Source: Bacteroidota bacterium (GTDB lineage Bacteria > Bacteroidota > Bacteroidia > Flavobacteriales > Schleiferiaceae). From it: a stretch of 54,772 bases of DNA. Below are positions 7,424 through 15,080 of the stretch, one piece after another. A program made the position numbers and the translations under genes. The stretch lies in the NCBI GenBank assembly GCA_003045825.1, contig PZPA01000002.1:1-54772 (forward strand). Direction: 5' to 3'. Numbering within the stretch: the first letter of the stretch is position 1; the number at the start of each line of letters is the position of its first letter. The notes under the pieces were generated by a model. It was not told the DNA's origin. It searched no databases and was given only the letters and a program-made list of their open reading frames with translations.

Positions 7424-9415
7424 CTAGAAACTTCTACGTCCTCTTCCGGCACTGCTAGAGTTGCCTTTAGGGTAACCTCCGCCCGATTTAGGCTTGCCGT
7501 AGCCGCCGCCCGTTGAGCGAGCACCTGTTCTACTGCTGCCACCACCAGTGCGACTTCCACTTCTGTTATCGTCTCTGCTGAAACCGCCACTGCTTCTTCT
7601 ATCAGAACTTGTTCTATCGTTGCTAAAGCGCTCGCGTCTCTCAGTGCGTTCGCCGCTAATGCGTTCACGTCTCACTGGACGGTCGTTAGAACGACTGTCT
7701 CTACCATATGAGCCTCCTTCGAAGCTTCGTTTTCCTTTATAACCTCCACTATCTCTGCGGTCTCTGCCTCCATAAGATGGACGCTCTGCTCTGGTTGAAC
7801 TACTGCCTTCCTCAAAGTACGAATTGACTACATAAGATCCTGTTTTCGCACCATTTAAACGTGCAGCAACTTCTACAGCATGACGGTCTTCGATATCTAT
7901 TTTTGTGAAAGTTTTGTCCATATCGATTTTACCGATACGCACTTTCGTTCCTTCCATGGCATCGTTGATCAGACCCATGATACGGCTTGGGTTAACATTC
8001 TGACGGTAACCTAAATCAATAACAACGGTTTTAAATCCTTCTTCTCTTCCTGTAGAACGATCGCGTTTTCCGTGCTCTTTTGGACTAGAAGCTTTCTCGT
8101 TAATATCGCGCGCTCCACGGTATCGGCTGAGCATGACAGATGTTTCGTGCCCTACAAAGCGCTCGATCAATTCTGCTTTACTTAAATGCGCCAATTTATC
8201 CATGGCTACATCCAAAAGCTGCGGATCTATAGTTGTGGTATGCTCGTAGCTAACGATTTCGTCGATCGCCTCTTTCATTTTAATGCCACAAATATCATCT
8301 CCGCTAGGCACTGTTTTTTCTTCGAACTGTTTGCCAATGAGGCGTTCAAGACTTTTAACTTTTCTCATGTTGCGACCGTGAGTGATCACTAATGAAATTC
8401 CACTAGCGCCGGCGCGCCCCGTGCGTCCAGAACGGTGGACATATACCTCTGGATCATCAGGTATGTTCACGTTGATCACGTGGGTAAGGTCGTTTACATC
8501 AATACCACGGGCTGCAACATCAGTCGCTACCATGAGGTTTAGTTTTTTACGACGGAAACGACTCATCACGTCATCACGCTGTGCCTGACTGAGATCTCCG
8601 TGAATGGCTTCAGCACGATAGCCGTCGCCAACTAATTGTTCAGCAATACTCTGCGTTTCTCGGCGCGTTCTACAAAATACGATACCGTACATGTTCGGAT
8701 TGAAATCCACGATACGACGCATGGCCTCGTAGGTGTTTTTCGAGCCCACGACGTAGAGTTCATGCGCTACATTCGATGCACTTATATTGCGTTTTCCCGC
8801 TGAAATTTCCTTGGGATCATTAAGGTATTTCTTGGTGAGGTGCTTCATGCCATCTGGCATAGTTGCACTAAAACATAAGGTTTGTTTGTGCTCTGGCGTA
8901 TTCGCTAGGATGGCGTCCAATTCGTCTTGGAATCCCATGCTTAACATTTCATCAGCCTCATCCAAAACTAGAAACTGAACATCTTCAATGCGTAATTTCT
9001 TGCGCTGGATAAGATCTAAAGTACGTCCTGGAGTACCCACAACTATTTGTGGGCGACCCTGAAGTTCTTTAATCTGTTTCGTTATGGGTGCCCCGCCGTA
9101 AACAGCGGTCACCTTAACGTTCATGAATTTCGTGTAAGAAGCTATATCATTACCAATCTGCAAACACAGCTCGCGTGTCGGAGCCAGAATAATAGCCTGC
9201 ACATGCTGTACGTCAGCATCGAGGTTATGTAAGATTGGTAATGAAAACGCTGCTGTTTTTCCTGTTCCCGTTTGCGCGAATGCAATGAGATCAGTTTCGT
9301 TTTCCAGTAAATGCTCAATACTGAGCTTTTGAATAGGTGTAGGTGTTTCAAACCCTAGTGCCTCTACGCCTTTCACAATTGAAGGGTGTAGACCACTGTC
9401 TTTAAAAGTTTCCAT
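7424..9415 (-). CDS. DEAD-box ATP-dependent RNA helicase with DbpA-type RNA-binding domain and low-complexity R/G/S tail
   Basis: This 663-residue helicase of the DeaD/CsdA type unwinds RNA in ribosome assembly, mRNA turnover or cold adaptation. Order of parts: Q motif (GFETPTPIQ, 21-29), Walker A AQTGTGKT (47-54), DEAD box (152-155), SAT (183-185), HRSGRTGR (327-334), a DbpA/CsdA-type RRM-like domain (about 460-536), then about 125 residues rich in Arg, Gly and Ser. The ATG at 9415 is preferred. An in-frame TTG at 9436 would add seven residues, but it lies inside a hairpin of the leader. The transcript appears to have a leader of roughly 115 bases with several stems, which may control translation. 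The repetitive tail also produces a spurious out-of-frame ORF. Confidence 0.95.
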   Translation of the reverse strand: METFKDSGLHPSIVKGVEALGFETPTPIQKLSIEHLLENETDLIAFAQTGTGKTAAFSLPILHNLDADVQHVQAIILAPTRELCLQIGNDIASYTKFMNVKVTAVYGGAPITKQIKELQGRPQIVVGTPGRTLDLIQRKKLRIEDVQFLVLDEADEMLSMGFQDELDAILANTPEHKQTLCFSATMPDGMKHLTKKYLNDPKEISAGKRNISASNVAHELYVVGSKNTYEAMRRIVDFNPNMYGIVFCRTRRETQSIAEQLVGDGYRAEAIHGDLSQAQRDDVMSRFRRKKLNLMVATDVAARGIDVNDLTHVINVNIPDDPEVYVHRSGRTGRAGASGISLVITHGRNMRKVKSLERLIGKQFEEKTVPSGDDICGIKMKEAIDEIVSYEHTTTIDPQLLDVAMDKLAHLSKAELIERFVGHETSVMLSRYRGARDINEKASSPKEHGKRDRSTGREEGFKTVVIDLGYRQNVNPSRIMGLINDAMEGTKVRIGKIDMDKTFTKIDIEDRHAVEVAARLNGAKTGSYVVNSYFEEGSSSTRAERPSYGGRDRRDSGGYKGKRSFEGGSYGRDSRSNDRPVRRERISGERTERRERFSNDRTSSDRRSSGGFSRDDNRSGSRTGGGSSRTGARSTGGGYGKPKSGGGYPKGNSSSAGRGRRSF

Positions 9416-9423
9416 AAATGGAG

Positions 9424-9500
9424 TTGGCTCTGCCAAATTTTAGTTGCCCAGTACCGCTGGGTGCGCCCTTTGAACGTCAGCGCTTCCCAAACTAAAATTT
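9424..9500 (-). promoter_or_regulatory. Structured 5' leader of the RNA helicase gene (stacked inverted repeats)
   Basis: The stretch before the helicase ATG contains several complementary arms. There is an 11-bp pair AAATTTTAGTT / AACTAAAATTT (9435-9445 with 9490-9500). Inside it is CCCAG-TACCG-CTGGG (9447-9461). Next to the start codon is TTGGC-TCT-GCCAA (9424-9436), ending about 8 bases before the ATG. Neither arm is a terminator, as no T tract follows. The layout suggests a folded leader that could regulate helicase translation or mRNA stability. That role is inference. Confidence 0.55.
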
Positions 9501-9537
9501 AACCCTACGTGGAAAGATGGACGCTCTTTTCGTGCGG

Positions 9538-9545
9538 CAAATGTA
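9538..9545 (-). promoter_or_regulatory. Promoter -7 box TACATTTG of the helicase gene
   Basis: The minus strand reads TACATTTG, an exact consensus match. It lies 122 bases before the ATG at 9415, far longer than the 16-36 base spacing seen at other promoters in this window, which implies a long leader that includes the inverted repeats. Confidence 0.55.
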
Positions 9546-9567
9546 CAACTAATTAATTGGTCAGAAG

Positions 9568-10158
9568 TTATTTGGTGCAAACGCCACGAATAACACTTGC
9601 AGATCCTTGGTGAAAAGGACCTTCGTTAAGTACTGTCTCTTCTTCCCAAACCTCAAGAGTGGTGAAGTCATCGAAGAGGTGAAAAATGCTTTCCGGTGTA
9701 AAAAGCATGGCTTCGTTTTGTGGTCCACCGCTACCGCGACCCAAATTCTTTTTAGAGAAGCCCTCCAGTAGGAGCGTGCCGCCGGGTTTTAAAAACGTGT
9801 TCAAATGATGGTATAGGGGTGTTAAAGCGTCTGGCGGTACATGGAAAAAGCCATAGAATACGACGTCGAAAGTTGTTCTACTATCAAAATCCATGGCGTC
9901 TTTGATGAGATAGGTAAGTGATACTCCCGTTTCTTTTGCCAATTTCAATGCTTTCTTTTGACCTGCGTCACTTTGGTCAAACGCCACTACTTCCCAGCCT
10001 TTCTTGGCTGCATAGACGGCATTTCGTCCTTCACCCTCTGCGGGTAAAAGTAGCCTTCCTGGAGTCAGTTGGTCTAATTGGGCCTTGAAAAATGCATTGG
10101 GCTCGGTGCCATAGGCGTATTCTGCTGCGGCATATCGTGCGTTCCAGAAGTCTATCAT
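9568..10158 (-). CDS. Class I SAM-dependent methyltransferase
   Basis: This 196-residue methyltransferase has the Rossmann motif I as LLLPAEGEGRN (36-46) and an acidic ribose-binding residue at the end of the second strand (Asp61). A PGGTLLLEGF strand follows, as in TehB/thiopurine-methyltransferase-like enzymes. The form PAEGEGRN rather than DLGCGxG is typical of small-molecule (tellurite, thiol or thiopurine) methyltransferases of this subgroup. The substrate is unknown. A near-consensus box TACCTTTA (minus strand, 10178-10185) lies 19 bases before the ATG. Its 3' end is close to the helicase promoter, so some read-through into the helicase is possible. Confidence 0.85.
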   Translation of the reverse strand: MIDFWNARYAAAEYAYGTEPNAFFKAQLDQLTPGRLLLPAEGEGRNAVYAAKKGWEVVAFDQSDAGQKKALKLAKETGVSLTYLIKDAMDFDSRTTFDVVFYGFFHVPPDALTPLYHHLNTFLKPGGTLLLEGFSKKNLGRGSGGPQNEAMLFTPESIFHLFDDFTTLEVWEEETVLNEGPFHQGSASVIRGVCTK

Positions 10159-10217
10159 GTGGTTTAATTTGAAGCATTAAAGGTAGTACTCCTTGCAAAA
10201 TCCTATGAAGGAAGGCT

Positions 10218-10225
10218 TATTTTTG
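10218..10225 (+). promoter_or_regulatory. Orphan consensus promoter box TATTTTTG upstream of rpmH
   Basis: This is an exact TAnnTTTG match about 90 bases upstream of the main rpmH promoter. No annotated gene starts at the usual distance. Seven bases downstream an ATG opens a nine-codon ORF (10232-10261, peptide MDSLRPSPY). It may be a second rpmH promoter, the start of a short RNA, or a chance match. Confidence 0.3.
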
Positions 10226-10287
10226 CCATCTATGGATTCTTTACGTCCGAGTCCGTATTGATTTTTTTAAAAATTCATTTTCAGGAG

Positions 10288-10317
10288 TTGTGATTTCAAA
10301 ACTCTATTCTATATTTG
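10288..10317 (+). promoter_or_regulatory. rpmH promoter (TTG-N19-TATATTTG)
   Basis: TTG at 10288-10290 and TATATTTG at 10310-10317 are separated by 19 bases, the best two-element match to the Bacteroidota sigma-ABfr promoter in this window. The ATG of rpmH follows after 33 bases. Confidence 0.75.
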
Positions 10318-10350
10318 CAGCCCCGAACAAGTAGGGTAAAAAGTATTGTT

Positions 10351-10509
10351 ATGAAACGCACATTTCAGCCAAGTAATAGAAAACGCAGAAACAAGCACGG
10401 ATTCCGTTCAAGAATGGAGTCGTTCGACGGACGCAAAGTATTGGCTTCTCGCCGTGCTAAAGGTCGCAAGCGTTTGACTGTTAGTGATAAAGGAAATTAC
10501 AAAGGTTAA
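10351..10509 (+). CDS. rpmH: 50S ribosomal protein L34
   Basis: This is a 52-residue, strongly basic ribosomal protein with the invariant N-terminal block [19 protein letters not shown] and the [11 protein letters not shown] block. It is a structural component of the large ribosomal subunit that packs against 23S rRNA. The start is the ATG at 10351; an upstream in-frame TTG at 10315 lies within the promoter box. The gene is monocistronic here, with its own promoter and a strong terminator. The common neighbours rnpA and yidC are not adjacent, although yidC occurs 18 kb downstream. Confidence 0.98.
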   Translation: MKRTFQPSNRKRRNKHGFRSRMESFDGRKVLASRRAKGRKRLTVSDKGNYKG

Positions 10510-10538
10510 TACATGTTAAAAACCTTTTAATAAGATAT

Positions 10539-10568
10539 AGGTGTTGCCGAAAGCAACACCTTTTTTTT
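10539..10568 (+). terminator. rpmH intrinsic terminator
   Basis: A 9-bp perfect stem AGGTGTTGC / GCAACACCT with a short CGAAA loop is followed by a run of eight T. Confidence 0.9.
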
Positions 10569-10583
10569 GGCCCAAACCACACC

Positions 10584-10591
10584 TAACTTTG
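10584..10591 (+). promoter_or_regulatory. carB promoter -7 box TAACTTTG
   Basis: An exact TAnnTTTG match lies 19 bases before the carB ATG. No well-spaced TTG is seen upstream; the nearest overlaps the T run of the rpmH terminator. Confidence 0.6.
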
Positions 10592-10610
10592 TACAAATCT
10601 TAGAAAGCAC

Positions 10611-13463
10611 ATGCCGAAAGACACTTCCATCAATCACGTACTCATTATTGGATCTGGTCCTATAGTTATTGGCCAGGCTTGTGAATTTGATTATTCTGGA
10701 TCACAAGCATCAAGAAGCCTTCGAGAAGAGGGAATCATTGTTACCCTAATCAACTCAAATCCAGCGACTATCATGACTGATGAGGTCATCGCGGATAACA
10801 TTTATTTAAAGCCGCTGTCGGTGGAGAGTATTGAGGAGATTCTTCTAAAGCATCCCGATATTGATGCCGTATTGCCTACAATGGGTGGTCAAACGGCATT
10901 GAATTTATGTATCGATGCTGATAAACAAGGGGTTTGGAGTGAGCATAAAGTAGATATTATTGGTGTAGATATCGATGCTATTAATATCACTGAAGACCGC
11001 GAGGAATTCCGCGCACTTATGGAGACCATCGATATTCCTATGGCTCCCTCGAGAATAGCAAAGTCGTTCTTGCGCGGCAAGGAGACCGCTCAACAGTTTG
11101 GCTTTCCACTTTGTGTACGCGCTTCATTTACGCTGGGTGGAGCAGGTGCGACATTCGTGCACACTGAAGAAGAATTTGATACAGCACTTAGCCGCGGTTT
11201 AGAGATTTCCCCTATTCATGAGGTAATGATAGATAAGGCGTTGCTCGGCTGGAAAGAGTACGAACTTGAGCTACTCCGCGATAAAAACGACAACATCATT
11301 ATCATATGTTCCATTGAGAACATGGACCCTATGGGTATCCATACGGGGGACTCTATTACGGTTGCGCCGGCAATGACATTGAGCGATACTACCTATCAGA
11401 AAATGCGCGATATGGCCATTAAAATGATGCGGAGTATTGGAAATTTCGCGGGTGGATGTAATGTTCAGTTTGCAGTGAGTCCAGATGAAAAAGAGGACAT
11501 TGTCGCTATCGAGATCAATCCACGTGTAAGTCGATCGTCTGCATTAGCGTCCAAGGCAACGGGATACCCTATTGCTAAAGTAGCGGCAAAATTAGCGATT
11601 GGTTATTCTTTGGATGAATTGGACAATCAAATCACTAAAACAACCACAGCGTACTTCGAGCCCACCTTAGACTACGTTATCGTAAAGATTCCACGTTGGA
11701 ATTTTGAAAAATTTGAAGGTGCTGATACACGCCTTGGTATTCAAATGAAAGCTGTAGGAGAGGTCATGGGGATCGGCCGCAGCTTCCAAGAAGCATTGCA
11801 CAAAGCGGCGCAGTCCTTAGAGATTAAGCGCAACGGATTAGGTGCGGATGGAAGAGGATTGACCGATCACGACACCATTTTGCACAAATTGGAATATGCA
11901 TCTTCAGACCGTTTGTTTGTTATTTACGACGCGATTCAAATGGGCATTCCATTGAGAACCATTTACGACATCACGAAAATCGATATGTGGTTCTTGAAGG
12001 AGATTGAAGATTTGGCACGCGTCCAGTCTGAGATTGAAAAGCACAATCTAAACTCCTTGCCTAAAGAGCTCATTCAAGAGGCTAAAATGAAAGGTTTCGC
12101 GGATCGTCAGATTGCTCATATGGTCAATGCGCTTGAGAGCGAGGTTCATACGAAGCGAACAGATTTAGGCATCAATCGTGTTTGGAAATTAGTAGATACT
12201 TGTGCGGCGGAATTCCCTGCGCAGACGCCGTACTATTATTCGACTTTCGAGATGCCACACACCACAGTGGATGGGGTGGAAATGATCGAAAACGAAAGTG
12301 TTGTTACAGAAAGAGAGAAAATTGTTGTCTTAGGTTCTGGGCCAAACAGAATTGGACAAGGAATCGAATTCGATTATTCTTGTGTTCATGGCGTGCTTGC
12401 TGCTCGTGAAGAGGGGTATGAAACCATCATGATCAACTGTAACCCAGAAACCGTAAGTACAGATTTCGATACCGCGGATAAGCTATACTTTGAGCCTGTT
12501 TTCTGGGAGCACATTTACGATATTATTTTGCACGAGAAGCCACGCGGAGTCATTGTTCAGTTGGGTGGACAGACTGCATTGAAATTGGCAGAGAAACTCA
12601 GTCGTTACGGAATAGAAATCATAGGCACTTCTTATCAAGCACTGGATTTGGCTGAAGACCGTGGTCGTTTCTCGAACCTATTAAAAGAAATCAATATTCC
12701 TTATCCAGAGTTTGACGTTGCGACAACAGCAGATGAAGCATTGGATATTTCTGACGAATTAGGTTTCCCGATTCTAGTCCGTCCGTCGTATGTATTGGGT
12801 GGTCAAGGAATGAAAATCGTTATCAACAAGCAAGAGTTGGAGCGCCATGTGGTTAACCTCTTCAAAGAGTTTGAGGGCAATAGAGTGCTACTAGATCACT
12901 ATTTAGACGGGGCAATTGAAGCGGAAGCTGATGCCATCTGTGACGGTGAAGATGCATACATTATTGGGATTATGGAGCACATTGAACCTTGTGGTATTCA
13001 CTCTGGAGATTCTTCGGCGGTGCTGCCTCCATTCAATTTAGGTCCGCTAGTAATGCAGCAAATTAAAGAGCATACCGTGAATATTGCAAAAGCACTTGAA
13101 ACGAAAGGGCTCATCAACATCCAGTTTGCAGTCAAAGACGATGTGGTTTACATCATCGAGGCAAATCCACGTGCATCCAGAACCGTTCCGTTTATCTGTA
13201 AAGCTTACGGAGAGCCATACGTGAATTATGCAACGAAGGTTATGCTTGGAACGAAGAAAGTAAAAGACTTTAATTTCAACCCGCACCTCGAAGGATACGC
13301 GATTAAAATTCCTGTCTTCTCGTTCAGTAAATTCCCTAACGTCAATAAGAAATTGGGGCCTGAAATGAAATCAACCGGTGAGAAAATTCATTTCATTAAA
13401 GATTTGAAGGATCCGGTGTTCAAAAAGCTACACAGCGAACGCAGCTTGTACCTGAGTCGCTAA
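10611..13463 (+). CDS. carB: Carbamoyl-phosphate synthase large subunit, short form
   Basis: This 950-residue subunit makes carbamoyl phosphate from bicarbonate, ATP and ammonia delivered by CarA, feeding pyrimidine and arginine synthesis. Both ATP-grasp halves are present: N-half VRASFTLGGAGATF, with the CPSase signature EINPRVSRSSALASKATGYP, and C-half VRPSYVLGGQGM with EANPRASRTVPF. Compared with the about 1070-residue enterobacterial enzyme, the protein stops after the second ATP-grasp unit (FKKLHSERSLYLSR). The C-terminal methylglyoxal-synthase-like domain that binds UMP and ornithine is therefore absent. This shorter length is, as I recall, usual in Flavobacteriia. No carA gene lies in the window. 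Own promoter and own strong terminator. Confidence 0.97.
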   Translation: MPKDTSINHVLIIGSGPIVIGQACEFDYSGSQASRSLREEGIIVTLINSNPATIMTDEVIADNIYLKPLSVESIEEILLKHPDIDAVLPTMGGQTALNLCIDADKQGVWSEHKVDIIGVDIDAINITEDREEFRALMETIDIPMAPSRIAKSFLRGKETAQQFGFPLCVRASFTLGGAGATFVHTEEEFDTALSRGLEISPIHEVMIDKALLGWKEYELELLRDKNDNIIIICSIENMDPMGIHTGDSITVAPAMTLSDTTYQKMRDMAIKMMRSIGNFAGGCNVQFAVSPDEKEDIVAIEINPRVSRSSALASKATGYPIAKVAAKLAIGYSLDELDNQITKTTTAYFEPTLDYVIVKIPRWNFEKFEGADTRLGIQMKAVGEVMGIGRSFQEALHKAAQSLEIKRNGLGADGRGLTDHDTILHKLEYASSDRLFVIYDAIQMGIPLRTIYDITKIDMWFLKEIEDLARVQSEIEKHNLNSLPKELIQEAKMKGFADRQIAHMVNALESEVHTKRTDLGINRVWKLVDTCAAEFPAQTPYYYSTFEMPHTTVDGVEMIENESVVTEREKIVVLGSGPNRIGQGIEFDYSCVHGVLAAREEGYETIMINCNPETVSTDFDTADKLYFEPVFWEHIYDIILHEKPRGVIVQLGGQTALKLAEKLSRYGIEIIGTSYQALDLAEDRGRFSNLLKEINIPYPEFDVATTADEALDISDELGFPILVRPSYVLGGQGMKIVINKQELERHVVNLFKEFEGNRVLLDHYLDGAIEAEADAICDGEDAYIIGIMEHIEPCGIHSGDSSAVLPPFNLGPLVMQQIKEHTVNIAKALETKGLINIQFAVKDDVVYIIEANPRASRTVPFICKAYGEPYVNYATKVMLGTKKVKDFNFNPHLEGYAIKIPVFSFSKFPNVNKKLGPEMKSTGEKIHFIKDLKDPVFKKLHSERSLYLSR

Positions 13464-13487
13464 TGGTATTATAAAGACATGCTTTAA

Positions 13488-13521
13488 AATCCCGGCGCCG
13501 AAAGGCGCCGGGATTCTTTTT
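13488..13521 (+). terminator. carB intrinsic terminator
   Basis: A 12-bp GC-rich perfect stem AATCCCGGCGCC / GGCGCCGGGATT is closed by a GAAA tetraloop and followed by CTTTTT. Confidence 0.92.
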
Positions 13522-13542
13522 ATCTTGACAAAAATTTTCACC

Positions 13543-13752
13543 ATGTTTCGTTTTTTATCACTTACCATTCTTGCTTGGCTCATCTTTAGATGGCTGGACC
13601 GTTTTTTTGGAGGTAGAAGCGGTTCGAATCCTAAGACTGCTCAGAAGCAGAAAGAGCCGAAAGGAAAGAAAGCTTCATCAAGTAAGATTCCAAAAGATGT
13701 AGGCGAATATGTCGACTATGTCGAGGTCAAGGATAACAAGAAAAAGAAGTAG
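13543..13752 (+). CDS. Small membrane protein, DUF4834 family
   Basis: This 69-residue protein has an N-terminal membrane segment (MFRFLSLTILAWLIFRWLD) followed by a lysine-rich cytoplasmic tail ending in VGEYVDYVEVKDNKKKK. The GEYVDYxEV block is the mark of the Bacteroidota family DUF4834, of unknown function. The ATG at 13543 is preferred over an in-frame TTG at 13525 that touches the carB terminator. The TAG stop abuts the ATG of the glycosyltransferase, so the two are probably translated together. Confidence 0.8.
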   Translation: MFRFLSLTILAWLIFRWLDRFFGGRSGSNPKTAQKQKEPKGKKASSSKIPKDVGEYVDYVEVKDNKKKK

Positions 13753-15021
13753 ATGAAGCTCGGTATCATCACCTACTATTGGCCGCCTGCTGGTGGCCCT
13801 GGGGTTCAGCGCTGGTTGAAGCTAAGTAAGTATCTAGCGCGTGAAGGTGTCCAGTTGTATGTGGTGACCGTCTATGCAGAAAAAGCGACGTACCCTTTGC
13901 GCGATGAAGGTTTACTTCAAGACGTTGCTTCAGGTATTCAAGTTTTTAGAACCGGTACGTCGGAGAAATTTGGGGCATATAAAAAAGTTACAGGTAAGAA
14001 GTCTGTGCCTTTTAGTGGGTTCTCTGGTGAGGATGCGAAAGTAAGTTTCATTCAGAAATTTGCCCGATTCATCAGAGGTAATTTCTTTGTCCCCGATGCG
14101 CGTAAAGGTTGGAATTCACATGCCTTCAAGGCTGCAGCAGAAATCATAAAGACGCACGAGGTAAGGCATTGGATTACGACATCGCCACCACACAGTACGC
14201 AATTAGTAGGCTTAAAGCTAAAAGAACGGTTTGGTGTGCATTGGACCGCAGATTTCCGGGATCCATGGACGGATATTTATTATTACCGTAAGTTTTATCC
14301 AACGGCATTAACCCGATGGTATGAGCGGGGTTTAGAGCGCAAGGTATTTGTGACTTGCGATGCGTTGATCAGCGTCAGTCCTAGCTGGAGCGGTTTGTAC
14401 GAACAAAAAGGCGGCTTGAAGAAGGGCAGCGTACATACCTTAACCAATGGTTTTGATCCAGAAGACTTTAGTGCATTAGTTCCTCAACGACCTGCAAAAT
14501 TCACATTGCTTTATGCCGGTACATTGGCGGCACAATACCCTTGTGATGAATTGGTTGCTGCTTTGAACTCTCTAGATTTTGAAATGAACCTGCGTGTTGT
14601 AGGTTCTTGGGACGGGCAAAGTCGCGAGACGCTGGAAGCATTGGAGAGCCACGTCGAGGTTACTTTCGAGGAATATGTTCCTAAGGCCCAATTAAACCAG
14701 CGCCTGCTCGATTGTCATCTGATGCTATTTTTATTGCCAAATGTATCGAGCGCAACGGGACACGTCCCCGGGAAATTGTTTGATTATTTGGGTGCGGGAA
14801 ACCCGATTTTAGGCCTTGGCCCTATTGAAGGAGATGCCGCTCAAATCATACAAAGTACAGCCGCAGGCGCCGTGTTCGATTACAAAGAAGTACAAGCCAT
14901 TGCCTCCTACGTGCGTCGAATGAAAGAAGAAGATGCACCGCGCACCGATCCATCCGCCGTCCGATCCTATGCGCGGGATGTTCAAGCCAAACGCCTACTG
15001 CAAGAAATATTGAGAAACTAA
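13753..15021 (+). CDS. Glycosyltransferase family 4-like protein (GT-B fold)
   Basis: This 422-residue cytoplasmic glycosyltransferase transfers a sugar from an activated donor to an unknown acceptor, probably in surface-glycan or glycolipid synthesis. Seen here: the N-terminal YYWPPAGGPGVQRWLKL loop typical of GT4-like proteins, DFRDPW in the middle of the N-domain, and a C-terminal Rossmann half with LYAGTL and GKLFDYLGAGNPILGLGP, the nucleotide-sugar binding region. No signal peptide. It is directly coupled to the DUF4834 gene and ends in a bidirectional terminator. Confidence 0.88.
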   Translation: MKLGIITYYWPPAGGPGVQRWLKLSKYLAREGVQLYVVTVYAEKATYPLRDEGLLQDVASGIQVFRTGTSEKFGAYKKVTGKKSVPFSGFSGEDAKVSFIQKFARFIRGNFFVPDARKGWNSHAFKAAAEIIKTHEVRHWITTSPPHSTQLVGLKLKERFGVHWTADFRDPWTDIYYYRKFYPTALTRWYERGLERKVFVTCDALISVSPSWSGLYEQKGGLKKGSVHTLTNGFDPEDFSALVPQRPAKFTLLYAGTLAAQYPCDELVAALNSLDFEMNLRVVGSWDGQSRETLEALESHVEVTFEEYVPKAQLNQRLLDCHLMLFLLPNVSSATGHVPGKLFDYLGAGNPILGLGPIEGDAAQIIQSTAAGAVFDYKEVQAIASYVRRMKEEDAPRTDPSAVRSYARDVQAKRLLQEILRN

Positions 15022-15031
15022 GGCATCAAAA

Positions 15032-15058
15032 AAGCCGCCCAACGGGCGGCTTGTTTAG
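15032..15058 (-). terminator. Bidirectional terminator between glycosyltransferase and YfhO genes
   Basis: The stem AAGCCGCCC / GGGCGGCTT (15032-15040 with 15044-15052) has a very short loop. The minus strand is followed by a run of six T, so it serves the YfhO gene best. On the plus strand TTGTTT follows, so it may also end the glycosyltransferase transcript. Confidence 0.8.
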
Positions 15059-15080
15059 GCACTGTATTTTCTTAATCGCG

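Noticed and set aside
7393..7668. A 91-codon minus-strand ORF rich in Ala, Val and Glu in another frame at the end of the helicase gene
   Set aside because: It is a by-product of the repetitive Arg/Gly/Ser codons of the helicase tail. The helicase frame is plainly real and continuous, and the ORF has no recognisable fold.
10232..10350. A tRNA or structured RNA gene in the gap before rpmH
   Set aside because: No cloverleaf arms or stable long stem could be found; the stretch is A/T-rich.
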